Shown in pieces: positions 57,301-64,000 of a stretch of 64,000 nt of DNA (its first letter is position 1; each line of letters starts with the position of its first letter). Both the position numbers and the translations under genes were made by a program. The notes beneath the pieces were generated by a model. The model was given only the letters and a program-made list of their open reading frames with translations. It did no database searches and was not told where the DNA came from. The DNA lies in the NCBI GenBank assembly GCA_947569705.1, contig CANOSP010000008.1, positions 1 to 64,000 on the forward strand, in the 5' to 3' direction. This DNA is from an uncultured Erysipelotrichaceae bacterium (GTDB taxonomy: Bacteria > Bacillota_I > Bacilli_A > Erysipelotrichales > Erysipelotrichaceae).

Positions 57301-59664
57301 TCCATCTTTAATTTTGTATTTCACCGGATTCGTATTCGTACTACCCTTTACACATGCAAATACTGCGACATTTGTATCCGTTACCTTGACACTTTTTGAA
57401 ATGATCATATTGATTGCCGCACTTGTTTCATAAAACTGCAGATTTTCAGCTCCCGCTACTCCGACATTCACTGTCACCGCTATATCCTTACTGCTCCATT
57501 TGTCAGATACCTTTATCACAAAATGATAGCTTCCTACTCCTAATTGAGAGCCTGCCTTTACCTTGATCGTTCCGACATTCCCGCTTGTCGTTATCTGAAA
57601 CATTCCCGAATCCTGTCCATTCACAAGCTCATAGCTGTAGGTCGTGGTTGATCCGCCGATCATATCCGGTGTTCCTTCATTTCCCGTAATCGTTCCGATG
57701 ACTCCGTTTTCCATTACATTCGTTTGACTTGCGGTAAAGGTCGGAACACTTGTGTCGCTTGAAGCACTATCAGGTGTCAGTGTCGCATTCACTCCGCGAT
57801 AGATAACTATTTCCTTTTCTACATAAGCCGGATTATAATTATCTAATCCTGTACTCGGATCATCATCCGCCGTTGCCCGTATCGTCACCTTATTAAACGC
57901 ATTGTTTCCGTTATACGTGATTTCTCCTGTATCGGGATCTATTTCTATTAACGCTGAATAACCGCCTGATTTTGAATACGTTATCTTTGTCCCTGTACTT
58001 GGATTCGCTGTCGCTGTTTCACTCCAAGCTGTTGCCGCATCTGTCATTGATTTCTTTGTCTGTGCCGGATCATTGAATGCGACAGATAAATCTGTTTTTT
58101 CTACCATAAACGATGTACAAACCTTAGTATCAGCTGTAGTTGTTGCAGGATCACCGTTTGCATCCTTAGCACTTACACAAAATTTATAAGTTCCTGCTTT
58201 TAATCCACCGTTCAATAAATCAGGCGCATTATTTTTTATCTTTACTTTCAGTGTAGTGCTGCTTGAAGCACTACTGCTGTTTAATCCGTCAATTTCAAAG
58301 TTTTGATAAGAATTATCTCCGTTTGATTCCATTGCATAAGTTAATGGCATAACCCCTTGAGGATTCACTGAAATGTTTCCTATTATCTGTCCCGCATTCA
58401 CATTCTTACTAAACTCATAATCTTTTCCGCTGCTCGCTCCGCTTTGCGGCTGTTTTGTATAGCTGATTTTATGTTTGGTAATTTCAAACGGTATCGCATT
58501 TGAAAGCGGGGAAGAATAAACCGGTGCAGCATCGGTGGTATACTCCTCGTTCACCAAGTATGCTTGGTATTTTCCGATGGGAATATTACCGGTATCAAAA
58601 CTAATAATACCTGAACTAGCAGCTGATTCTAATGGTTCATAGTATTTTAATTCACTCCCCGATGTATCTGATAATAACAATGATATAGTATTGGTATTCC
58701 CTACGGTTGCGTTATCATAATGTATTTTAACTACAGAACCTTTCATGACTTTTTGGACAGAATCATTGTTGGCATTCTTAATATCATTAAAATCAACGTT
58801 CATAGCATCAGGATTCAACAATCTTATTTTCATCGGATCACCGGCTGTATTCCAAATATTTGTTGTATTGGCAACCGGATTCGTAATACTGGCTGTATAA
58901 TTACTGCCTGTGCCGGTGGATAAAGCAAAAACTACATCACCTAAATTCAACTTGGCACTCGCTCTCAATGCTAATTGTTTCGTTTGTACATTTTGTATGG
59001 CTGCAGCACCTGTTGCACCAATAAAAGAAATCCAATTAGGTTTTGAAACAGAACCGTTTCCTGCCCAATAATCACGATCATATTTTAACAAAAACACTTC
59101 TTGACTGTTAATCAGCTGATAGCTCATACCATCAGCATTAAATTGTGTTTCCGGCATGGTTAAACACCAAAAGCGATTCTCTGCCATATAAGGCTGTAGG
59201 TAGTCCAGAGCAATGACATTTGAATTTTGTTCTAATGTTGTATAAGGAGTACGCTCTACAATCATGGCTTCATCTTTACTACCTGAAACAATATTATTAT
59301 TTAATGTCGCATAATAATTTTTTAACAAACTTTTAGAATAGTTATGTGTAAAATTAGTCCATTCTGAATCATTATACGTATACGGAGTCACAGCATTCTC
59401 AAAATGCTTGCTCATTGTAAGCCACACATTGTTTCCATCGCTGTTAGGATTTGATTTCAATAACTGCATTTCTAAGTTAATACCGTTATATTTTGTTCCC
59501 ATATAAATTCGATCACCTTGTTTTAAATGACCGATTCTGCCGGTTGAATTTGATGAAACTGCATACGATCCGGCAGCATTCATTTGATAAAAACTATAAC
59601 CATATGCAGATGTTATAGCTATAATGATTAAAGCAAATACAGATATTGCCGCTTTTTTCCACAT
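54358..59664 (-). CDS. Giant surface protein with Ig-like and calcium-type repeats
   Basis: A 1768-residue exported protein. N-terminal hydrophobic segment (about 5-27); N-terminal module (about 30-280); a large series of beta-rich Ig/cadherin-like and MBG-like modules (about 385-1220); a further beta region (1220-1425); a tract of Asp-rich DxDGDGxPDxN units (about 1428-1675); then GGANTGDE (about 1735-1742), a membrane helix and a short tail SLKQ. The Cys-containing motif KFCVSAKDANGDP (about 495) and the first 500 residues are shared with the gene at the left edge. AAAGGA lies about 12 bases before the ATG. Possible roles are adhesion or surface layer; calcium is likely needed for folding. 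The nearby sigma factor at 60052 may control it. Confidence 0.85.
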   Translation of the reverse strand: MWKKAAISVFALIIIAITSAYGYSFYQMNAAGSYAVSSNSTGRIGHLKQGDRIYMGTKYNGINLEMQLLKSNPNSDGNNVWLTMSKHFENAVTPYTYNDSEWTNFTHNYSKSLLKNYYATLNNNIVSGSKDEAMIVERTPYTTLEQNSNVIALDYLQPYMAENRFWCLTMPETQFNADGMSYQLINSQEVFLLKYDRDYWAGNGSVSKPNWISFIGATGAAAIQNVQTKQLALRASAKLNLGDVVFALSTGTGSNYTASITNPVANTTNIWNTAGDPMKIRLLNPDAMNVDFNDIKNANNDSVQKVMKGSVVKIHYDNATVGNTNTISLLLSDTSGSELKYYEPLESAASSGIISFDTGNIPIGKYQAYLVNEEYTTDAAPVYSSPLSNAIPFEITKHKISYTKQPQSGASSGKDYEFSKNVNAGQIIGNISVNPQGVMPLTYAMESNGDNSYQNFEIDGLNSSSASSSTTLKVKIKNNAPDLLNGGLKAGTYKFCVSAKDANGDPATTTADTKVCTSFMVEKTDLSVAFNDPAQTKKSMTDAATAWSETATANPSTGTKITYSKSGGYSALIEIDPDTGEITYNGNNAFNKVTIRATADDDPSTGLDNYNPAYVEKEIVIYRGVNATLTPDSASSDTSVPTFTASQTNVMENGVIGTITGNEGTPDMIGGSTTTYSYELVNGQDSGMFQITTSGNVGTIKVKAGSQLGVGSYHFVIKVSDKWSSKDIAVTVNVGVAGAENLQFYETSAAINMIISKSVKVTDTNVAVFACVKGSTNTNPVKYKIKDGSTNVIEINENSGAVTIHGVGTVTIVAEKQGAAGQADAYAELTFTVTAGAQNFIYTDNAGNELPKSGSNYSAKKEVYDPNKTFQLYTAGNPTGSTVSYQLKAGSPTDVISVDASGLVTILNASQNSQMGKVIVQATSHDPTGNYADKIIELPINIDKGTRVITFADDPIYVVNGSGSVAPVVEVDGVVDTSGDILIEVDSNEDGSIAWTNDNKTIEYDYTESSPKDIKIHATKPMDRNYKVAEADGTIHIMGPDENVLAITSPGKIMYGDHFTIKSTQFDADSTNVQYTFEIDDTTYVSNPTVNGNIAEFDALKYSGTTKTTITVTRTADGESPLSKKVQVTVLPKSITITIDDKEKLKGEQNPPLTYQDFKNQLVTWNGVQDVIQANDIKLSTTAKTNSNAGNYLIKGDANTLNKTYPNYSFKFKEGTLTIKEENIEDDWYHLEINDGNNTAYEGKWTNQAVNIISDHNEYINLSLDQSTWKPNQVTVTKEGEINQSFWMKKDSGAITKEKQEIIKIDKTAPKVKTIKAKDTNNKLQDIINKISGGIFFKPGTSFEVTTSDAKDDLKVSGTKEISYKVYKLDTLARSGEELMKEGKLIVTKEKASITISETVGKYKVCVIPTDNAGNTNTESCHEVELKKIDVDVDGDGKPDFNDPDGDGCPDLNIKWKDRNDESKWIVINGDRDYDGIPDLNIDSDGDGKPDLNIDTDNDGKPDLNLVILKKTDWKPTKCVKADSDNNILEEYCTGTSVKAVINIDTDGDGIPNINIDNKGDFKPHINISKDGKNPIVNIAVIHDWKPNKNYSSGTFTYDSINKEDIKPELNVDSDGDGYPDLNLDLDNDGVPDLNVDIDGDGIPDMNIDGDGDGKPDVNVDTNDDGKPDANLKEITEWKPEKNIDGEFPFDTMIFGNTKEPEKPEEPAKDDTTPKNPDEPYTSVKGYYNPITSIGGANTGDETDINLYVGMILCVLYCLIKYSHSLKQ
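54640..55385 (-). repeat. Asp-rich calcium-type tandem repeats (coding)
   Basis: About fourteen units of the form D-x-D-G-D-G-x-P-D-x-N, separated in places by WKP-containing spacers. They resemble thrombospondin type 3 or dockerin-like calcium loops. At DNA level the units are similar (GATGGAGACGG-type cores), so expansion or contraction by recombination is possible. Confidence 0.8.
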
Positions 59665-59745
59665 CTTTCATCGTTCCTTTCTCTTTTATGTCTATAATAC
59701 CTGTCAACACCGAACAAAATCTTAGAGACATAGTACATGTTTTGT

Positions 59746-60007
59746 TCAAATGCCGTCGCAGTAAGCATTTTTAATCACTTTGAGTGTTTCATCTTCGCTA
59801 AAGAAAGCTTTTAAGTCATCAGCGATATATAAACAATACTTCTATGATACTAAAAGCCTATTATGAAAGCATAACAGAAGTATTTTAAGCATACCGGCAA
59901 TAAAAATCTCATCGACTGCACTGTTAAACTGACTGTTCGATTTGTATGCTTTTATAACGCAAATACAGTATTCCATCAGTCAAAGATTCATCAATGAGAT
60001 ACACCAT
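59746..60007 (-). other. Possible gene remnant between surface protein and sigma factor
   Basis: This lies in the 387-base gap 59665-60051. Minus-strand reading gives coding-like stretches: MVYLIDESLTDGILYLRYKS, then after a frame change NSAVDEIFIAGMLK, and after an in-frame stop YIADDLKAFF with KVIKNAYCDGI before a TGA. No single open frame joins them and no ribosome binding site is visible. It may be a decayed gene; family not recognised. Confidence 0.3.
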
Positions 60008-60051
60008 ACCCGAAAAAGGGTCAAAATTTATTGAAAAAAATTTAAAAGTAA

Positions 60052-61041
60052 TTAAAAAGCCTGATTCCAATAATGCTCTAAAAGCACATAATATAAATTT
60101 CCTTGTTGTTTCAACTGCTCATATAAAGGTCTCATTGCCGCCTTTTCCGTTTCACTTTTTTCACTTAATTCCTCTTCACAATGAGCCCATTGCTTTAAAA
60201 CCCGATAAGCATCCTTAGCGTCAAAAGCCGCATCTTTTTCATAAGTTTGATAATCGGAGTTAAAGAAATGATCGCGTACAATCACCGAGCCAAACACTAA
60301 GCTTGCCGCAAGGCTGACGGTGATCCCTGCCTTTAAAAAGAGCGTTGTATTAAGAACCGGAAAATGACTGAATAAAGAAGAAAATGTCTCTATACCCTTC
60401 TTTTTATCACACATTACCCACGCAGCACATATAGTTCCCAACTGATTGATACGGAAGTTCAATTTAACATCATTGCGGCGACAGTATTCTTCCACATCGG
60501 CACGCAACAGCTTTTTGGCATTTGCCAAACGACTTTTTACGGTTCCGTTAGGTACATTTAAAAGCTGTGCAATCTCATCAATCGACATCTGCGCAAAATA
60601 TTTCAAAGAGATCACTTCACGCTGTTCATCACTCAGCCGCAACATACAGGCTTGTAAAACCTCCATATCACTGCGATAATGCATATTCGCTTCAGGCAGA
60701 AATTCTCGCCGTTTTTCTGTTTGAACATTTAATTGATCCAGCTTTGCATCATCCATTGCCTTATCTTTGTTTGAACGAAACAAACGTTTGCACTCATTAT
60801 GGGTAATTGAAACCAACCAATATTTAAAACGACTGCTGTCCTTAATATCAATCGCATAGCGAAGCACCTTTAAAAAGACCTCTTGCTTGATTTCTTCCGC
60901 ATCGGCTTCACATTTTGTGATCTGATATGCGATATAATACACAAGCTTATGGTATCGGTCATACAATTCATTAAAGGCTGATTCATCCTGCATTCTCAAT
61001 AATCTGATTAATTCAGCGTCATTTCGTTTTTTTGTGTTCAC
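60052..61041 (-). CDS. ECF sigma factor fused to a membrane and extracytoplasmic domain
   Basis: A 329-residue protein. Residues about 10-90 are sigma region 2 (FNELYDRYHKLVYYIAYQ; later EEIKQEVFLKV) and about 125-185 are region 4, with the helix-turn-helix SIDEIAQLLNVPNGTVKSRL. Then comes a linker (about 190-230), one membrane helix (about 230-255, TLFLKAGITVSLAASLVFGS) and about 70 residues outside the membrane. Typical ECF factors end after region 4 (about 170-190), so this is a fusion that may sense signals directly. GAGGTG lies 6 bases before the GTG start at 61041; an in-frame GTG nine bases earlier overlaps that site. No separate anti-sigma gene is adjacent. Confidence 0.88.
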   Translation of the reverse strand: MNTKKRNDAELIRLLRMQDESAFNELYDRYHKLVYYIAYQITKCEADAEEIKQEVFLKVLRYAIDIKDSSRFKYWLVSITHNECKRLFRSNKDKAMDDAKLDQLNVQTEKRREFLPEANMHYRSDMEVLQACMLRLSDEQREVISLKYFAQMSIDEIAQLLNVPNGTVKSRLANAKKLLRADVEEYCRRNDVKLNFRINQLGTICAAWVMCDKKKGIETFSSLFSHFPVLNTTLFLKAGITVSLAASLVFGSVIVRDHFFNSDYQTYEKDAAFDAKDAYRVLKQWAHCEEELSEKSETEKAAMRPLYEQLKQQGNLYYVLLEHYWNQAF

Positions 61042-61061
61042 GGCTTCCACCTCTTTTTTTA

Positions 61062-61090
61062 ATATTATTCAATATTTTTACATATGTCAA
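61062..61090 (-). promoter_or_regulatory. Sigma-A promoter of the sigma factor gene
   Basis: Perfect TTGACA and TAATAT with a 17-base spacer on the minus strand, only about 20 bases before the start codon. The rest of the 305-base gap (61042-61346) is AT-rich with no gene. Confidence 0.7.
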
Positions 61091-61302
61091 TATCATATTG
61101 TAAAATAAATTTATTTTTTCAGTCCTTCATATTTTAAATATGCTGATTTTTTGATAAACAAAAAGGTAAAAAACCCTTATAAACAGATGTTATTTAATCA
61201 TTTTATCAATTTATGCATTAAGCAATACAGAAAACCTGCGATAAGCTAAAAAAATTATTTTAATTCAAAATTTTCCAATAATTTGACATTTATTTATATA
61301 AC

Positions 61303-61333
61303 AAAAAAAGAGTGATTCATTGAAGAACCACTC
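61303..61333 (-). terminator. Terminator after small HMA-like gene
   Basis: GAGTGATTC and GAACCACTC (61310-61318, 61325-61333) form a 9-bp stem (one G-T pair) with a 6-base loop and seven T residues on the minus strand. Confidence 0.85.
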
Positions 61334-61346
61334 AAAAGCATCTGAC

Positions 61347-61538
61347 TTAAATCACCTCAAAGCCATGTTCGGAAATCATCTGTTTGGCTTTTCTGATCAC
61401 ATCATTATCGCCGTCCACAAGCACAACGCTTTGTGATAAACGAATTTCATGACGGATACCGGCATTGTCCAGTACATATGCCAAAGTCTTTACTCTTTCT
61501 TCATTTAACAAATCCTTTACCATGATTATACTAGTCAT
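61347..61538 (-). CDS. Small ferredoxin-fold (HMA-like) protein, 63 aa
   Basis: A 63-residue protein with a beta-alpha-beta-beta-alpha-beta pattern, as in heavy-metal-associated (HMA) domains or small ACT-like domains: strand near 2-8, helix 12-27, strands near 29-44, helix 47-58, end strand. It has no CxxC, so metal binding like CopZ is not expected. GTGAGGA lies 8 bases upstream of the ATG. It stands alone with its own terminator. The function is unknown; it could be a regulatory ligand-binding domain. Confidence 0.65.
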   Translation of the reverse strand: MTSIIMVKDLLNEERVKTLAYVLDNAGIRHEIRLSQSVVLVDGDNDVIRKAKQMISEHGFEVI

Positions 61539-61776
61539 TGTTATTCCTCACATTCCATCTTTATTATAGTCAAAAAGCAGTCATTTTACAATGGTAAATG
61601 TTGGTTTCTATGCAAAAGATAAGAGGAAATATTTAGGTAAAATCCCTATATAACCTGAATACCACAGTATTTTTGTAATTAAGACTCACAACTTATGTGC
61701 GGTTTTTTCACAACACAGTGTATCGGTCATGAAAATATTTGATCAAACACTTTGTTTATCGTTAAAATACACTGTT

Positions 61777-61796
61777 AAAAAAGCCCGCTTGCGGGC
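61777..61796 (-). terminator. Terminator of the aspartokinase operon
   Basis: GCCCG and CGGGC (61783-61796) with a 4-base loop, followed by six T residues on the minus strand, 9 bases after the stop codon. Confidence 0.85.
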
Positions 61797-61804
61797 GTAT
61801 TCGT

Positions 61805-62812
61805 TTACTCTTTTTCAATAAAATTATGAATTACATAAAAAGCTGTTTTCACCGCAATACCACAGCGCAGTGCGAGATCATCGCATACTGCCCACATCGC
61901 AAAGGTATGCGGATCACTGCGGCGCATTCTGCCGATATAAATACGATAATCATGAATGACATCGGCACAAATCGGATACATATTGTGAGTAATATCATCA
62001 AAACAGATCATATTGGGATCTTGACTGAATACATCTGTTAAAGCCTCAGGATCCACTTCCTCATCACATAAAAAGGCTAGGCTCATCGATAATCCGCGAA
62101 GTCCGGCTACCCGTACACAGGTTGCGCATATATCGCAATCCGTATCAAACAGCTGTTTAAGATACGTCTGTAAGCGCAATTCCTCTTGACTGCTTCCGCC
62201 GTCACAGAAATCAGAGGTCTGCGGGATTGTTTGGAACAACAACGGTAAATGCTGATAAGCATCTTTCAGCGGAAATAATTCCGATTCCGGCTCCTGCCCC
62301 GCAACATAAGCTTTCAGTTGCTCCATCAGATCCTTACAGCCCTCATCGCCGACTTCCGCTACACTGTGAAGTGAAGTCAATACGCCCTTGCGCAGTGTAT
62401 GTTTTTGTTTCAGTGCCGCAAAGATCATCACTGCCATCGCAAACGCTGCCGTCGGGATACGCAAATTGTGATCCTTTATCGTAAGCTGATCCAAATTCAC
62501 GGAAGGAAGCACCAGTTTACCGACTTTCTCACAGCCGCATAAGCGGATAATCCACATTTGTTCCTGCTTCTCTTGCGGAATCAGCTGATCCGCTTTGCCG
62601 ATACAGTCAAACAGAACCGTACACGTGAAAAGTCGCTCATCATTCAAACGATGAACCGGATAATATTGATCTTGATATTCAAAAGTCCTGCCGCATTCTT
62701 CATTCTCATCAAATAATACGATATTATATGGAAAACGCCATTTTTTCAGCCACTTTGCCAATTCTCTCGCCAACCATGTAGAAGCCCCGATTATACCGGC
62801 TTGATTATTCAT
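61805..62812 (-). CDS. Aspartate-semialdehyde dehydrogenase-like pseudoenzyme
   Basis: A 335-residue homologue of Asd, the enzyme that reduces aspartyl phosphate to the semialdehyde. The fold is recognisable from blocks such as KLVLPSVN (about 99), TCVRVAGLRGLS (about 232), NMYPI and YIGRMRRSDP with MWAVCDDL in the C-terminal part. But the catalytic NCST motif is replaced: the position of Cys aligns with Ala-122 in RIPTAAF. The active-site His of the usual GHS becomes Leu (GLS). The N-terminal nucleotide loop GATGAVG is GASTWLA. It is therefore probably catalytically dead, perhaps a regulator or scaffold. It starts 4 bases after the aspartokinase gene. AAGGGTG is the ribosome binding site. 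Confidence 0.75.
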   Translation of the reverse strand: MNNQAGIIGASTWLARELAKWLKKWRFPYNIVLFDENEECGRTFEYQDQYYPVHRLNDERLFTCTVLFDCIGKADQLIPQEKQEQMWIIRLCGCEKVGKLVLPSVNLDQLTIKDHNLRIPTAAFAMAVMIFAALKQKHTLRKGVLTSLHSVAEVGDEGCKDLMEQLKAYVAGQEPESELFPLKDAYQHLPLLFQTIPQTSDFCDGGSSQEELRLQTYLKQLFDTDCDICATCVRVAGLRGLSMSLAFLCDEEVDPEALTDVFSQDPNMICFDDITHNMYPICADVIHDYRIYIGRMRRSDPHTFAMWAVCDDLALRCGIAVKTAFYVIHNFIEKE

Positions 62813-62816
62813 ACTT

Positions 62817-63539
62817 TCACCCTTCTATTACCGTACCTGAATGATTGGAAAATGTACCCTTTAGATAAATTTTAATTCCATGCTTCTTCGCAAAAATCAC
62901 ACTGCGATCATGTAATACACGACTTTTCATATTCAACATTTCATCGTATGTCAGACGATCATAGCGAACTGCATATTCATTCAGTTTCGGATCGCGATCA
63001 TATACGCCGTCGACATCGGTATAAATATCCACTTCCTTTAATTTCAGCATATGAGCAAATAAAACAGCACTGTAATCACTGCCCCCTCTGCCCAAAGTGG
63101 TTACCTTATGCTCATAGGAAGTTCCGATAAAACCGCCGACTACAATAACATCATATTCATTTAATTTCATTTTTATTTCTTTATTATCCAGTTTTATCAC
63201 TTTTGCATATTCATAATTATTATCGGTTCTGATTCCGCTGTCTATAAAATTTAAGGAAAATGCACGAACCCCTTGATCCAAAAGCTCGCTGCATACTTTA
63301 ATTGCGGAAAGCTGTTCTCCGATCGAAACAAGCTTTGCCCTCTCTTCCTTGCTTAAAAATTCACTTCCCATAGCCAGCAGTGTATCGGTCGCATAAGCAT
63401 CCGGATATCGTCCCATAGCCGATACTACTACCACAACCTTTGAAGTCTGTGCAGCTTCCATGATATGGCGATACGCATATTTTCGTGTTGCCTCGCTGCG
63501 CAGGGAAGTTCCGCCGAATTTCATGACTTTGATATCCAT
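62817..63539 (-). CDS. lysC: Aspartokinase, catalytic domain only (no ACT)
   Basis: A 240-residue aspartate kinase that makes aspartyl phosphate, first step to lysine, threonine and methionine. The amino-acid kinase motifs are intact: KFGGTS (about 7), SIGEQLSA (about 88), TTLGRGGSDYSA (about 152) and YTDVDGVYDRDP (about 177). The protein ends just after the catalytic domain (LKGTFSNHSGT), where normal aspartokinases continue with about 150 residues of ACT domains for feedback control. No frameshift remnant of ACT is visible before the next gene. The ATG at 63539 has GGAGG 7 bases upstream. It forms an operon with the Asd-like gene. Confidence 0.88.
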   Translation of the reverse strand: MDIKVMKFGGTSLRSEATRKYAYRHIMEAAQTSKVVVVVSAMGRYPDAYATDTLLAMGSEFLSKEERAKLVSIGEQLSAIKVCSELLDQGVRAFSLNFIDSGIRTDNNYEYAKVIKLDNKEIKMKLNEYDVIVVGGFIGTSYEHKVTTLGRGGSDYSAVLFAHMLKLKEVDIYTDVDGVYDRDPKLNEYAVRYDRLTYDEMLNMKSRVLHDRSVIFAKKHGIKIYLKGTFSNHSGTVIEG

Positions 63540-63596
63540 GATCATACCTCCACATTCTCCATAACGTATGCAAAAAAGGTAAAAACGTGTAGGCAC

Positions 63597-63672
63597 TGAA
63601 AACGGACTTTGCTGTCCCGTCTTAAAGAACTCCCGGACGCTTTACCTCGATACGCATTCAATTATTATTGTA
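63597..63672 (-). other. Leader between YitT gene and aspartokinase
   Basis: It contains an ACGG(G)AC/GTCCGT hairpin (63602-63620) followed by four T residues, too weak to be a sure terminator. It also contains a 12-codon frame (MRIEVKRPGVL) with no ribosome binding site. No lysine riboswitch or T-box feature was recognised. Confidence 0.35.
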
Positions 63673-64000
63673 TTATAAACGCTTTTCAAAATTACCGCTG
63701 ATGCTCATACCCTCTTGGAAAATCACAAAGGCTTTCGGGTCAATCTTATGGATAATCCGCTTTAATGTAGCTACCTCGTACTTGGAAATCGCTGTTACAA
63801 GCACATAAGTATCCTCTTGCGTATAAGCACCGGCCCCCTTCCAATATGTCACACCGCGACGCATTTCTTCATTAATCTGTTTGGAGATTCCGTCCTTTTT
63901 CGTAAAGATCATCACCGTCATATTGATATTTTGGTAATGTACCTTATCCATCGCCTGTGCCATAATGACAGAATACAGAATGGAATAGATCGCTACCGGT
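63673..64000 (-). CDS. YitT-family membrane protein, C-terminal part
   Basis: The frame is open to the right edge (N-terminus missing). The visible end is a membrane-helix stretch (PVAIYSILYSVIM) followed by the cytoplasmic DUF2179 domain (about 80 residues) with KKDGISKQINEEM and VTAISKYEVATLKRII blocks, typical of the YitT/DUF161 family. An internal ATG at 63963 is not the true start. These membrane proteins have no firmly known transport function. It lies upstream of aspartokinase in the same direction. Confidence 0.85.
   Translation of the reverse strand, partial: PVAIYSILYSVIMAQAMDKVHYQNINMTVMIFTKKDGISKQINEEMRRGVTYWKGAGAYTQEDTYVLVTAISKYEVATLKRIIHKIDPKAFVIFQEGMSISGNFEKRL

Noticed and set aside
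59994-60218. Plus-strand 74-codon frame
   Set aside because: Overlaps the sigma factor gene antisense and has no start signal.
63622-63657. Leader peptide MRIEVKRPGVL before aspartokinase
   Set aside because: No ribosome binding site, no run of Lys, Thr or Met codons, and only a weak hairpin downstream.

Overview
The window is a low-GC Gram-positive (Firmicutes) chromosome segment. PolC-type replicative polymerase, a V-type ATPase operon, type III glutamine synthetase, KtrAB, RNase III next to RecG, and very large cell-wall-type glycosidases together fit the Erysipelotrichia best. The sporulation-family gene yunB points to a spore-forming or formerly spore-forming lineage. The taxonomic call is inference from gene content only. 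No phage, CRISPR array or intact transposon was seen; one badly decayed Tn916-type integrase is present.

Layout: 1-1603 is the start of a large surface protein that runs off the left edge. 1978-6461 holds a small hypothetical gene, a thioredoxin-fold lipoprotein, yunB with a DUF1805 (YunC-like) gene, and the potassium system ktrB-ktrA. 6712-7347 is a seven-gene tRNA array (order of transcription Arg, Pro, Met, Ile2, Ser, fMet, Phe), with its own promoter and terminator. 7596-16254 is a nine-gene V-ATPase operon behind a good sigma-A promoter. 16493-21406 carries a pseudouridine synthase, a nuclease-helicase fusion, a DUF218 membrane protein and a HAD hydrolase.

21507-37874 is dominated by two giant secreted glycan-degrading enzymes, GH20 (1927 aa) and GH84 (2312 aa). 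Both carry discoidin-type binding modules, FIVAR repeats and nearly identical TPNTGD cell-wall anchors, and both have the same short motif at their promoters. Between them lie rubrerythrin, a rubredoxin-like protein and glnN. 38193-40980 has a MATE exporter behind a strong promoter and a strong intrinsic terminator placed in its leader (attenuation), followed by the integrase relic.

40981-54177 is mostly housekeeping: polC, rnc, recG, dacA and dut. It also has a ceramidase-like/SIS pair facing a GntR/HutC regulator interrupted by one in-frame TGA, and a CaCA cation exchanger behind a yybP-ykoY-type (Mn2+) riboswitch. 54358-61041 contains a second giant surface protein, paralogous to the one at the left edge, with Asp-rich calcium-type repeats. 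Upstream of it is an ECF sigma factor fused to a membrane segment. 61347-64000 has a small HMA-fold-like protein, an aspartate-semialdehyde-dehydrogenase homologue that has lost its catalytic Cys and His, an aspartokinase without ACT domains, and the end of a YitT-family protein.

The most unusual points are the Asd pseudoenzyme beside an ACT-less aspartokinase, the tRNA array in which four of seven tRNAs carry stem mismatches, the attenuated MATE leader, the sigma factor-membrane fusion near the giant adhesin-like gene, and the shared control and anchor signals of the two giant glycosidases.
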